Positions 35,212-42,662 of a DNA stretch of 64,000 bases are shown here, piece after piece. The position numbers and the translations under genes were made by a program. Location of the stretch: positions 496,001-560,000 of the forward strand of contig NZ_JAASQV010000002.1 of assembly GCF_011761945.1 (NCBI RefSeq). Reading direction: 5' to 3'. The stretch comes from Sphingomonas leidyi (GTDB taxonomy: Bacteria; Pseudomonadota; Alphaproteobacteria; Sphingomonadales; Sphingomonadaceae). The notes beneath the pieces are model-generated. The model had not been told where the DNA came from. It worked only from the letters and a program-made list of their open reading frames with translations, and did no database searches. Position 1 is the first letter of the stretch; every line of letters begins with the position of its first letter.

Positions 35212-36053
35212 CAGGCGCGCTTCCTGGCCGGCGCCTTCTTCGCCGCCCGGCGCGGCTTCGCCTCCGGCTTCTCGAGCGATTTCTTGAGCGCCGCCATCAG
35301 GTCGACCACGTTCGCGCCGCGTCCGGCACCGGCATCCTCCTTCTCCTCGACGATCTTCCTCCCGTGCGCCTTCTTCTTCCGCTCGATCAGGTCCCTGAGC
35401 GCATCGACATAGCGGTCGTGGAACGTCCTGGGGTCGAACTTCGCCACTTTCTTCCCGATCAGGCTCTCCGCCAGCCCGAGCAGCTCGGGATCGGGCGCAT
35501 CGTCCGGAATGTCGCGGAAATAGCCCTGCGCCTTGTTCACCTCATCGGCATAGCGCAGCGTCTCCAGCACCATGCCGCGCCCGCACGGCTTCAGGCTCAC
35601 CAGATATTCGCGCCCGCGCATCGCCAGCTGACCCAGCCCCACCTTGCGGGTGCGCCTGAGCGCCTCGCGCAGCACGATGAACGCTTCCTCGGCCAGATCG
35701 TCCGCAGGCACCACGAAATAGGGCCGCTCGAAATAGAGCACGTCGATCTCGTCCATGTCGACGAACCGGGTGAGCTCGAGCGTCCGCTTCGATTCGAGCT
35801 TCACCGCATCGATCTCGTCCTGGGCGAGCAGGACATATTCGCCCTTTGCGACCTCGAACCCCTTCACGATCTCCTCGGGCTCCACCGGCCCAACGCCCGG
35901 CGCCACCTTCTCGTAGCGGATCCGCTTGCCGCTCGGCGCGTGGATCTGGTGGAAGGCGATCTGCGCGCCCGATCGGGTCGCGGCGTAGATCTCGACCGGG
36001 ATCGAGACCAGCGCCAGCCTGATCTGTCCCTGCCAATAGGCACGCGCCGCCAT
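35211..36053 (-). CDS. ku: Non-homologous end joining protein Ku
   Basis: 280 residues from ATG 36053, next to GAGGAGG; an in-frame upstream ATG at 36113 would add 20 residues without family sequence. The Ku core begins 'AYWQGQIRLALVSIPVEIY' and includes 'PSGKRIRYEKVAPG' and 'GRGMVLETLRYADEV'. The tail after about 240 is basic and Ala/Lys/Arg-rich, as in other bacterial Ku proteins where it binds DNA. Ku rings the broken end and recruits LigD, encoded immediately downstream. Confidence 0.96.
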   Translation of the reverse strand: MAARAYWQGQIRLALVSIPVEIYAATRSGAQIAFHQIHAPSGKRIRYEKVAPGVGPVEPEEIVKGFEVAKGEYVLLAQDEIDAVKLESKRTLELTRFVDMDEIDVLYFERPYFVVPADDLAEEAFIVLREALRRTRKVGLGQLAMRGREYLVSLKPCGRGMVLETLRYADEVNKAQGYFRDIPDDAPDPELLGLAESLIGKKVAKFDPRTFHDRYVDALRDLIERKKKAHGRKIVEEKEDAGAGRGANVVDLMAALKKSLEKPEAKPRRAAKKAPARKRA

Positions 36054-36142
36054 CCTCGCCTCCTCGTTGCGAAGCCGATTCAATGTGCCAGCAAGGGAGT
36101 CGTTCCTCGACACCCGTTCGGGGGACGATTAGAGCCCCCTGC

Positions 36143-36721
36143 ATGAGCACCGATCCGTTCGAACTGTTCGACAGCTGGTACCGCGAAGCGCGCGAGAGCG
36201 AGCCCAACGACTCGAATGCGATGGTGCTGGCGACGGTGAACGCGGACGGCCAGCCCTCGGCCCGGATGGTGCTGCTCAAGGGGCATGGCCCCGAAGGCTT
36301 CGTCTTCTACACCAACCGCGAGAGCCGCAAGGCGCAGGACCTGGACGAGGGCGCGAACGTCGCGCTGCTATTCCACTGGAAGTCGCTCCGCCGCCAGGTC
36401 CGCATCGAAGGCAGAGTGGGCTTCGCCACCGATGCAGAGAGCGACGCCTATTTCGCCACCCGCGCCCGCGATTCGCAGCTCGGCGCCTGGGCCTCGGACC
36501 AGTCGCGCCCGCTCGATACGCGCGAGACCTTCGAGACCCGTTTCGAGGAAGTGAAGGCCCGCTTCGAAGGCCGGGACGTGCCGCGCCCGCCGCACTGGGG
36601 CGGCTACCGCGTCACGCCGCACCGGATCGAATTCTGGCAGGACCGCGCCCACCGCCTGCACGAGCGCCGGCTGTTCGCTCGCGCCGGCCAGGGCTGGTCC
36701 GAAGGCCTGCTCTACCCGTGA
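36143..36721 (+). CDS. pdxH: Pyridoxamine 5'-phosphate oxidase
   Basis: 192 residues from ATG 36143. FMN- and substrate-binding blocks are present: 'NAMVLATVNADGQPSARMVL', 'FYTNRESRKAQDLDEG', 'FHWKSLRRQVRIEG' and the C-terminal 'WGGYRVTPHRIEFWQ' and 'HERRLF'. The enzyme oxidises pyridoxine or pyridoxamine phosphate to pyridoxal phosphate. It diverges from ku across 89 bases and begins a three-gene run; the metal transporter gene starts 10 bases after its stop. Confidence 0.96.
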   Translation: MSTDPFELFDSWYREARESEPNDSNAMVLATVNADGQPSARMVLLKGHGPEGFVFYTNRESRKAQDLDEGANVALLFHWKSLRRQVRIEGRVGFATDAESDAYFATRARDSQLGAWASDQSRPLDTRETFETRFEEVKARFEGRDVPRPPHWGGYRVTPHRIEFWQDRAHRLHERRLFARAGQGWSEGLLYP

Positions 36722-36731
36722 GCGGCCGGCC

Positions 36732-37640
36732 ATGACCAACCTCGCCCGCCGCGCCGCCATCGCCAGCGTGTGCAGCGCGATCCTGCTCGGCGCGCTCAAG
36801 GCCTGGGCTGCGGTCGAGACGGGCTCGGTGGCCGTCCTTGCCAGCCTCGCCGATTCGGTGCTCGACCTGTTCGCCTCGCTGGTCACGCTGGGCGGTGTCC
36901 ACTGGGCCTCGCAGCCCGCCGACGAAGAGCACCGCTTCGGGCACGGCAAGGCCGAGGCGCTGGCCGCGCTGTTCCAGGTGGTGGTGATCGCCATCTCCGC
37001 GCTTGCCATCCTGATGCGCGCGATCACGCGGCTGCAGGGCGGCGACGTCTCCGCCTCGCCCGAATCGGGCATCGCGGTGAGCATGATCGCGATCGTCGTC
37101 ACGCTCGCGCTCACCCGCTACCAGCAGCATGTCATCAACCGGACCGGATCGGTCGCCATCGGGGCCGACCGGATCCACTATACGTCCGACCTGCTGCTCA
37201 ATGGCGCGGTGATCGTCGCGCTGGTGCTCGATGCCTGGGGCATGGTCGGCGCCGATCCGGTGTTCGGCATCGCCATCGCCTTCTGGCTGCTGTTCGGCGC
37301 CTGGCGCGCCAGCGAGGCGGCGATCGACCAGCTGATGGACAAGGAATGGCCGGAGGAGAAGCGCCGTGCCTTTGTCGAAGTCGCCGCGCGCCACCCCGCG
37401 CTCAAGAGCCTGCACGACTTGCGTACCCGCAGCAGCGGCGCCGCCGACTTCGTCCAGTTCCACATATCGATGAACCCGGCGATGACGATCCAGCAGGCGC
37501 ATGACGTGGTCGAAGCGCTGGAGAAGGAGCTGGGCGCGGCCTTTCCGGGCACCGAGATCCTGATCCATGTCGATCCCGAAGGCCATTGCGACGCCCCCGA
37601 GAACCCGATGATCGAAGCCAATTTGCTGAAGGATAGCTGA
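36732..37640 (+). CDS. Cation diffusion facilitator family transporter (FieF/YiiP-like)
   Basis: 302 residues. Six helices lie in about 8-205 and a cytoplasmic ferredoxin-like domain in 210-295. The zinc-site acidic pair is Asp41 and Asp45 in 'SLADSVLDLF', with His149 and Asp153 in 'RIHYTSDLL' on helix V, a His/Asp arrangement typical of Zn/Fe/Cd exporters. 'HRFGHGKAEALAALFQ' is the family's loop. It would export divalent metal in exchange for protons. It sits between pdxH (10-base gap) and the PhzF gene (no gap). Confidence 0.92.
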   Translation: MTNLARRAAIASVCSAILLGALKAWAAVETGSVAVLASLADSVLDLFASLVTLGGVHWASQPADEEHRFGHGKAEALAALFQVVVIAISALAILMRAITRLQGGDVSASPESGIAVSMIAIVVTLALTRYQQHVINRTGSVAIGADRIHYTSDLLLNGAVIVALVLDAWGMVGADPVFGIAIAFWLLFGAWRASEAAIDQLMDKEWPEEKRRAFVEVAARHPALKSLHDLRTRSSGAADFVQFHISMNPAMTIQQAHDVVEALEKELGAAFPGTEILIHVDPEGHCDAPENPMIEANLLKDS

Positions 37641-38444
37641 GTGAACCTGCCTTTCGCCCAGATCGACGCCTTTGCCGACCGCCCCTTCACCGGCAATCCC
37701 GCCGCGGTCATGCCGCTGCGCGAATGGCTGGCGGATGCGGTGCTCCAGCAGATCGCGGAGGAGAACAACCTCTCCGAGACCGCCTTCCTCCTGCCCGATG
37801 CCAGCGGCGCGGCCGATTTCGAGCTGCGCTGGTTCACGCCCGCCGTCGAAGTCGCGCTCTGCGGCCATGCGACGCTGGCGAGCGGGCATTTCGTCCTTTC
37901 CGCCGAGCCGGCGCGCGATCGCGTCACCTTCCGCACCCGCAGGGCCGGCATTCTCGAAGTGCGCCGCGACGAAGCCGCCGGCGGCTCCGGCTATGCGATG
38001 GCCCTGCCCGCCTATCCGCCCGAGCCCGCCGAGGTGCCCGGCCTGCTCGCCGCGCTCGGCGTCGGGCTCGCCGAGACGCTGCGCCATCCCAACGGCTATG
38101 ACCTGACCGTGCTGGAAAGCGCCGAGGCGGTACTGGCGCTGCGCCCCGATTTCCCGGCGCTCGCCGCGATCGGCGACACGCTCAACATCGTGACGGCGCC
38201 GGGCACCGACACCGACGTGATCAGCCGCGTCTTCGCGCCGGCCGCGGGCATCGACGAGGATCCGGTCACCGGATCGGCGCATTCGGTGCTCGCGCCCTAT
38301 TGGGCGAAGCGCCTCGGTCGCGACACGTTCAGCGCCTTCCAGGCCTCGAAGCGCGGCGGCCATCTCGCCTGCGGGCTGGCCGGGGACCGGGTGATCCTGG
38401 GCGGCAAATGCGCGACGGTGATCATGGGAGAATTCGCGCTTTAG
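37641..38444 (+). CDS. PhzF family phenazine biosynthesis-like protein
   Basis: 267 residues starting at GTG 37641, directly after the transporter stop. 'QIDAFADRPFTGNPAAV' opens the diaminopimelate-epimerase-like fold, Glu46 in 'NNLSETAFL' is the catalytic acid of PhzF, 'ALCGHATLASGH' follows, and 'GIDEDPVTGSAHSVLAPYWA' is the second-half signature. True PhzF isomerises DHHA in phenazine synthesis. No other phenazine gene is here, so this is one of the many housekeeping homologues of unknown substrate. Confidence 0.9.
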   Translation: MNLPFAQIDAFADRPFTGNPAAVMPLREWLADAVLQQIAEENNLSETAFLLPDASGAADFELRWFTPAVEVALCGHATLASGHFVLSAEPARDRVTFRTRRAGILEVRRDEAAGGSGYAMALPAYPPEPAEVPGLLAALGVGLAETLRHPNGYDLTVLESAEAVLALRPDFPALAAIGDTLNIVTAPGTDTDVISRVFAPAAGIDEDPVTGSAHSVLAPYWAKRLGRDTFSAFQASKRGGHLACGLAGDRVILGGKCATVIMGEFAL

Positions 38445-38477
38445 GGTGAGAACCCAAGCAAGTATTTGATCCTTCAT

Positions 38478-38508
38478 CGTCATCCCGGGGCTCAAGGCCG
38501 GGATGACG
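38478..38508. terminator. Hairpin after the pdxH-transporter-phzF run
   Basis: CGTCATCCCGG, a 9-base loop, then CCGGGATGACG make a perfect 11-bp stem 33 bases after the PhzF stop and 20 bases from the stop of the convergent DUF4440 gene. There is no T run. Its GTCATCCC core recurs in the larger inverted repeat at 40127-40207, so it may be one unit of a small repeat family as well as a transcript end. Confidence 0.55.
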
Positions 38509-38527
38509 GCCATGGAGGCTATCGGCG

Positions 38528-39010
38528 TCAGTCCACCGCCCGATGCGCGTAGCTGAGGATCCGCGCTACCCGCCAGCCGTCCGGCGCCTTCTTCCACAGC
38601 TGGACGAAATGCGCGCGGCCCACCAGCTTCTCCGGCCCGTCGCCGTGCCGCTCGTAGAAGAAATGGTCGCCTTCCTCGATCGCGCCATAGCCCGGCACCG
38701 GGTCGACGCGCAGCGACGCGGGCAGCAATGCCCGGCGGCTGCGCCAGGCGCCGGGCGCCTTCCGGGCCTCGCATTGCTTGGCATAGAGCGCCACGAACGC
38801 TGCGCCGCTGGTCGCCACCACGCCGTCCTTGTCGTGATACATCTCGAAATCGGGCGTCACCAGCGATGTCAGCCGGGCGGGGTCGCAACGCTCGAAGAAC
38901 GTGTCGAACAGCGCGGCATCGGCGGCCTTCACTTCGGCGAGCAGCGCGGAATCCGGGGAAGCGGGCGCGGACTGGGGAACGAGCAGCACGAGTGCGGCGG
39001 CCAGGAACAT
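38528..39010 (-). CDS. DUF4440 (SnoaL-like) secreted protein
   Basis: 160 residues. A signal peptide (1-18, 'VPQSAPASPD') precedes an NTF2-like domain: 'LLAEVKAADAALFDTFFERC' opens it, then 'LTSLVTPDFEMYHDKDGV' and 'AHFVQLWKKAPDGWRVARIL'. Such domains bind small molecules or are enzymes; no catalytic residue can be assigned. The start has AAGGGAG 8 bases before it. It diverges from the alpha/beta hydrolase gene, with a palindrome at 39022-39047 between them. Confidence 0.8.
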   Translation of the reverse strand: MFLAAALVLLVPQSAPASPDSALLAEVKAADAALFDTFFERCDPARLTSLVTPDFEMYHDKDGVVATSGAAFVALYAKQCEARKAPGAWRSRRALLPASLRVDPVPGYGAIEEGDHFFYERHGDGPEKLVGRAHFVQLWKKAPDGWRVARILSYAHRAVD

Positions 39011-39021
39011 GCATTTCTCCC

Positions 39022-39047
39022 TTGTGTGTCACCCATATAACACACAA
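39022..39047. promoter_or_regulatory. Inverted repeat between divergent DUF4440 and hydrolase genes, likely operator
   Basis: TTGTGTGT, 10 bases, then ACACACAA form a perfect 8-bp inverted repeat. The spacer contains TATA, and on the minus strand TTATAT falls where the -10 of the DUF4440 gene would be, about 20 bases before its ATG. A regulator bound here would cover that promoter and could also affect the divergent hydrolase gene about 120 bases away. No regulator gene is adjacent. Confidence 0.5.
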
Positions 39048-39167
39048 CATCCCGCCTGCGCAAAGCGCCGGCGCCGGGGAGCAGCCGGCGGGATTGGCGT
39101 GCGGATCGTTTCGGAGTCATCATCGCGGCCCGGGCGAATCATCGTCCCTCTGCGGAGGAGAAATGCG

Positions 39168-40073
39168 ATGTGGAAATTTGGCTTGGCAGCTCTGGCGCTT
39201 GCATGCGCCATGCCGGCGGCGGCGCAGGTGGCGCCCTATCCCGCCGAATTCAGCACGCGGGAAATCGCGACCAACGGCACCACCCTCCATGTCCGCGTCG
39301 GCGGCAGCGGACCGGCAGTGCTGCTGCTGCACGGCTATGGCGAGACCGGCGACATGTGGGAGCCGCTGGCCGCACGGCTGGTGCGCAACCGCCGGGTGAT
39401 CGTCCCCGATCTGCGCGGCCTGGGCCTCTCGGCCAAGCCCGCGGGCGGCTATGACAAGAAGACCCAGGCGGAGGATGTGGCGGGCGTGCTCGCCGCACTC
39501 GGCGTCGACCGGGTGGACGTGGTGGCGCACGATATCGGCAACATGGTCGGCTATGCCTTCGTCGCCCGCTATCCGGCGCGCGTCCCGCATTTCGTGCTGA
39601 TGGACGCGCCGATCCCCGGCATCGGCCCCTGGGAGGAGATCCTCAAGAACCCGCTGCTCTGGCATTTCCGTTTCGGCGGACCGGACATGGAGCGCCTCGT
39701 CGCCGGGCGCGAGCGCATCTATCTGGATCGCTTCTGGAACGAATTCTCGGCCGATCCGGCAAGGTTCGACGAGGCTTCGCGCGTCCATTATGCCGCGCTC
39801 TACGCGCTGCCGGGCGCAATGCATGCCGGGTTCAGCCAGTTCGCCGCGTTCGACCAGGACGCGATCGACGACCGGGCGCTGCTCGCCCGCGGCAAGCTGA
39901 CCATGCCGGTGCTGGCGATCGGCGGGGAGAAGTCGTTCGGGCCGACCATGGCAACGGTGGCGCGCGCCGCGGCGGCGAACGTGACCCAGGTGGTGATACC
40001 GGCATCGGGCCATTGGCTGATGGAGGAACAGCCCGAAGCCACTTCGGACGCGATCGTGGCGTTCCTGAAATAG
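39168..40073 (+). CDS. Exported alpha/beta hydrolase, epoxide hydrolase-like
   Basis: 301 residues from ATG 39168, 7 bases after GGAGGAG; another ATG 5 bases upstream is out of frame. Residues 1-20 are a signal peptide ('PAAAQVAPYP'). The fold has the oxyanion segment 'LLLHGYGETGDMWEPLA', the nucleophile elbow 'VVAHDIGNMVGY' with Asp122 in the nucleophile position, and the C-terminal His in 'SGHWLMEEQPE'. An Asp nucleophile is typical of epoxide hydrolases and haloalkane dehalogenases. The substrate is unknown. Confidence 0.88.
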   Translation: MWKFGLAALALACAMPAAAQVAPYPAEFSTREIATNGTTLHVRVGGSGPAVLLLHGYGETGDMWEPLAARLVRNRRVIVPDLRGLGLSAKPAGGYDKKTQAEDVAGVLAALGVDRVDVVAHDIGNMVGYAFVARYPARVPHFVLMDAPIPGIGPWEEILKNPLLWHFRFGGPDMERLVAGRERIYLDRFWNEFSADPARFDEASRVHYAALYALPGAMHAGFSQFAAFDQDAIDDRALLARGKLTMPVLAIGGEKSFGPTMATVARAAAANVTQVVIPASGHWLMEEQPEATSDAIVAFLK

Positions 40074-40126
40074 GCTGGCGCCTGTCCCCCGGAAGGCCTG
40101 TCCCTTGGAAGGATTGTCCGGCAACC

Positions 40127-40207
40127 GTCCTCCCCGCACAGGCGGGGACCCGGGGTTTCCTTGCCGTATCGCCCGCGACTCCGGATCCCCGCCTGCGCGG
40201 GGATGAC
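40127..40207. repeat. Inverted repeat element with GTCATCCCCGC core
   Basis: Two 27-base arms (40127-40153 and 40181-40207) match as reverse complements with 3 mismatches, and each arm itself contains a CCCCGC...GCGGGG hairpin. It lies between the hydrolase stop and the convergent mnmA stop. The GTCATCC core also occurs in the hairpin at 38478 and, degraded, near 53938-53969. This looks like a dispersed intergenic palindromic repeat that may also end transcription. Confidence 0.7.
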
Positions 40208-40266
40208 GAAGAAGGGGTAATTATTCCAGCGAGATGCGCCTCAAATGGGGCGGGGCGCCGCGCGGC

Positions 40267-41388
40267 TCAGGCCGGGAGCAGCTCGGCCCGCTCCGTCTCG
40301 GCGATCCAGCCGCCGCCCAGCACGCGATCGCCCGCATAGAGCACGGCGGCCTGGCCGGGCGCGACGCCATATTCGGGGGCCTCGAACGCGACCCGGTCGC
40401 CCTCCAGCCGTGCCGGCACCGGCTTGGCGAGGCTGCGCACCTTGGCGGTAAGCGGCCCGGCATGATCGCCGCCCAGCCAGTTGATCCCCTCGATCCGCGC
40501 CGCGCGCACCGCCAGCGCCCGCTTGGGGCCGACGACGACCTGGCGGGTCTCGGGATCGAGGCGCAGGACATAATAGGGTTCGGGCGCGCCGCCGATCTCG
40601 AGCCCGCGGCGCTGGCCGACGGTGAAATGGATCAGCCCCCGGTGCCGCCCCAGCAGCTTGCCGGCTTCGTCGACGATATCGCCGCCCGCCTCCGCCTCGG
40701 GACGCAGCTTCTTCACCAGGCTGGCATAGTCGCCATCGGGAACGAAGCAGATGTCCTGGCTGTCGGGCTTGGCGGCGACGCCCAGGCCCAGTTCGGCGGC
40801 GAGTTCGCGCACCTGCGGCTTGGGCATGCCGCCCAGCGGAAAGCGCAGGAAATCGAGCTGCGCCGCCGTGGTCGCGAACAGGAAATAGCTCTGGTCGCGC
40901 GCCGGATCGTGCGCGCGGTGCAGCTCGGCGCCCTGCGGCCCCATGACGCGACGGACATAATGGCCGGTGGCGAGGCAATCGGCGCCAAGGTCGCGGGCGA
41001 GCGCGAACAGATCGGTGAACTTGGGCCCCATATTGCACTTCACGCAGGGTATCGGGGTGCGGCCGGCAAGATATTCGTCGGCGAAATCGTCGATCACGTC
41101 GGTCTTGAAGCGCGAGGCGTGGTCGAAGACATAGTGCGCGATCCCCAGCCGGTCGCACACCGCCCGCGCGTCGCGGATGTCGCGGCCGGCGCAGCAGGAG
41201 CCGGCGCGGCCCACCGCCTCGCCATGGTCGTAGAGCTGGAGCGTCACGCCGATCGTCTCGGCGCCGGTGGCCGCGGCGAGCGCGGCGACGACGGAGGAAT
41301 CGACGCCCCCGGACATGGCGACGACGATGCGCCTGGCCTTGAGCGGCGCTTCGAGCTGGAAGTCTCCTGCGATCATGATCGCGCGCAT
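40267..41388 (-). CDS. mnmA: tRNA-specific 2-thiouridylase MnmA
   Basis: 373 residues (an ATG 12 bases inside could also be the start). The PP-loop '[14 protein letters not shown]' lies at 22-35, the first catalytic Cys in 'IPCVKCN' at 115-118, and the second, Cys215, in '[12 protein letters not shown]'. 'ATGHYVRR' and '[13 protein letters not shown]' are also conserved. It thiolates U34 of tRNAs for Lys, Glu and Gln with sulfur passed from a persulfide donor. The gene is alone on its strand, facing the inverted repeat at its 3' end. Confidence 0.97.
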   Translation of the reverse strand: MRAIMIAGDFQLEAPLKARRIVVAMSGGVDSSVVAALAAATGAETIGVTLQLYDHGEAVGRAGSCCAGRDIRDARAVCDRLGIAHYVFDHASRFKTDVIDDFADEYLAGRTPIPCVKCNMGPKFTDLFALARDLGADCLATGHYVRRVMGPQGAELHRAHDPARDQSYFLFATTAAQLDFLRFPLGGMPKPQVRELAAELGLGVAAKPDSQDICFVPDGDYASLVKKLRPEAEAGGDIVDEAGKLLGRHRGLIHFTVGQRRGLEIGGAPEPYYVLRLDPETRQVVVGPKRALAVRAARIEGINWLGGDHAGPLTAKVRSLAKPVPARLEGDRVAFEAPEYGVAPGQAAVLYAGDRVLGGGWIAETERAELLPA

Positions 41389-41440
41389 TTAGGCGTTCGC
41401 GGGGCGGCGCGCCACCCCGGTGGGATTCCGGTAACGCTGG

Positions 41441-41455
41441 TTAAGCGCGCGTTTT
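41441..41455 (+). promoter_or_regulatory. Possible degenerate CtrA-type half sites upstream of sciP
   Basis: TTAA, 7 bases, then TTTT; the CtrA box is TTAA-N7-TTAA, so six of eight positions match. A GANTC methylation site (GATTC, 41424-41428) is nearby, and a second (GAATC, 41874-41878) lies at the sciP start. SciP opposes CtrA in Caulobacter, so a CtrA site here would make sense, but the motif is weak and could be chance. Confidence 0.2.
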
Positions 41456-41533
41456 CACCTGCTTTACGGACCCTTCAAGACTTTGGGCTAGAACGCCTCA
41501 TCCGAAATCGACCTGTCGGATGGGTAAGAGAGC

Positions 41534-41761
41534 GTGGACCTGAGTTTCGCCAGACTGGAACGCGATGTGGCCATCACGGCCATGCCGACCGAACTGGCGG
41601 TATTGCTGGTCGGCGTGGCGGCGCGCCAGGCGGCGAGCCCCACGGCACGCGCGCAGGCCCGGCTGGCGCTGATCGCGCCGGTCGAGCAGCTGCTCGCACC
41701 CGCGCACGGGGCGTTTCACCGCCTTGCGGCGCGTGCGCTCGCCCGGCGGCAGGAAGAATGA
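41534..41761 (+). CDS. Small protein of unknown function upstream of sciP
   Basis: 75 codons from GTG 41534 (ATG at 41582 is an alternative). The third codon positions are strongly GC-rich in this frame, like real genes here, and the product is an amphipathic, Ala/Arg/Leu-rich helical protein ('VLLVGVAARQAAS', 'LAARALARRQEE'). The ribosome site is weak (AAGAGAGC). No family is recognised. If it is not real, 41389-41865 is a 477-base intergenic region holding only promoters, the weak TTAA site, two GANTC sites and a GC-rich palindrome (GCGGGGG/CCCCCGC) near 41835-41849. Confidence 0.45.
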   Translation: MDLSFARLERDVAITAMPTELAVLLVGVAARQAASPTARAQARLALIAPVEQLLAPAHGAFHRLAARALARRQEE

Positions 41762-41865
41762 AGATCGAATTTACCGAGGCGATTTAGCCGATGTTCAAAA
41801 GCAGCGAATATCGGTCGTTCGTAGAGTTTGCGTAGCGGGGGCCCCCCGCCCCGAAAGGCGAGTAG

Positions 41866-42165
41866 ATGATTGAGAATCAAAAGATCCGTCCGGCGAAAGT
41901 GATTGGCCCGCTCGGCGAGCCGCTTACGCTCGAGACGCTTCCCCCGCCCGAGACGACCCGCTGGGTCGTGCGCCGCAAGGCAGAGGTGGTGGCGGCCGTG
42001 AACGGCGGCCTGCTCAGCGTCGACGAGGTTTGCGAACGCTATGGCCTCACCGTCGAGGAATTCGCGGGCTGGCAGCGCGCGATCGACCGCTCGGGCATGC
42101 CCGGCCTGCGGGTGACCCGCATCCAGCACTATCGCTCGCTCTACGAGCGCCAGCAGAAATACTGA
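41866..42165 (+). CDS. sciP: DUF1153 protein, SciP-type cell-cycle regulator
   Basis: 99 residues with AAGGCGAG before the ATG. 'RPAKVIGPLGEPLTLETLPP' is the DUF1153 N-terminus and 'AVNGGLLSVDEVCERYGLTV' the helix-turn-helix. In Caulobacter, SciP binds CtrA and blocks transcription of CtrA-activated genes late in the cell cycle. Its presence indicates a CtrA circuit. A strong intrinsic terminator follows at 42189. A GANTC site overlaps its first codons. Confidence 0.93.
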   Translation: MIENQKIRPAKVIGPLGEPLTLETLPPPETTRWVVRRKAEVVAAVNGGLLSVDEVCERYGLTVEEFAGWQRAIDRSGMPGLRVTRIQHYRSLYERQQKY

Positions 42166-42188
42166 GCACCTCCCTCAAGGCGCAATAT

Positions 42189-42227
42189 CGGCCCGTTCCC
42201 GGCTTGCCGGGACGGGCCGTTTTCTTT
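42189..42227 (+). terminator. Intrinsic terminator after sciP
   Basis: CGGCCCGT and ACGGGCCG arms around an inner CCCGG/CCGGG stem and CTTG loop, with one bulged T, followed by TTTTCTTT. It begins 24 bases after the sciP stop. The T run marks it as Rho-independent on the plus strand. Confidence 0.9.
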
Positions 42228-42343
42228 CCGGAGCTCGCGGAAAAGTTCCGGACCGGCCGAAAATTTCGGTACGGAACCAACATGACCGTCCACTCATTTT
42301 TGTTTCGTCGCCCGATCATCGGGCCGAAACAACGGAGGGACTT

Positions 42344-42601
42344 ATGGTGGGTCTTATCGTTTGGCTGGTCATCGGCGGCGTCGTCGGCTGGCTCGCCAGC
42401 ATCGTGATGCGCACCGATGCCCAGCAGGGCATCTTTCTGAACGTGATCGTCGGGATCGTCGGCGCCTTTATCGGCGGCTGGCTGTTCGGCGGCGGCGGCA
42501 TCAACGGCGCCATCACGCCGACGACGTTCCTGGTGTCGCTGGTCGGCGCGATCGTCCTGCTCGCGCTGGTCAACCTGGTCCGCCGCGGCTCGCTGCGCTG
42601 A
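42344..42601 (+). CDS. GlsB/YeaQ/YmgE family stress-associated membrane protein
   Basis: 85 residues, three hydrophobic helices: 'MVGLIVWLVIGGVVGWLASI', then 'GIFLNVIVGIVGAFIGGWLF', and the C-terminal 'SLVGAIVLLALVNL'. The Gly-rich helices are typical of the transglycosylase-associated/YeaQ family. Members are induced by general stress in many bacteria; the molecular role is unknown. GGAGGG precedes the ATG. A second copy lies at 43466-43726 on the other strand. Confidence 0.9.
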   Translation: MVGLIVWLVIGGVVGWLASIVMRTDAQQGIFLNVIVGIVGAFIGGWLFGGGGINGAITPTTFLVSLVGAIVLLALVNLVRRGSLR

Positions 42602-42619
42602 ACTCCGGCGACCGCAGGC

Positions 42620-42653
42620 AAAAGGGGCCGCCCCGCGAGGGACGGCCCCTTTT
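42620..42653. terminator. Bidirectional intrinsic terminator
   Basis: AAAAGGGGCCG, a 12-base loop, then CGGCCCCTTTT: a perfect 11-bp stem with T runs on both strands. It lies between the stop of the membrane protein gene (42601) and the stop of the convergent SIMPL gene (42663), so it can end both transcripts. Confidence 0.92.
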
Positions 42654-42662
42654 CATGTCCGG

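Noticed and set aside
36109..36126. GTTC-N10-GTTC in front of pdxH and ku, considered as a LexA box
   Set aside because: The spacing is 10 instead of 7 bases, so it does not fit the alphaproteobacterial LexA site.
37641..38444. PhzF homologue considered as evidence of a phenazine cluster
   Set aside because: No phzA/B/C/D/E/G genes are nearby, and single PhzF-like genes are common in bacteria that make no phenazines.
40127..40207. The double inverted repeat considered as a CRISPR unit
   Set aside because: There are only two arms in inverted rather than direct orientation and no regular spacers or cas genes.
42270..42310. GGAAC before the first GlsB-like gene, considered as a general-stress sigma factor promoter
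   Set aside because: No CGTT-type -10 element occurs 16-17 bases downstream; the only GTT is 24 bases away.
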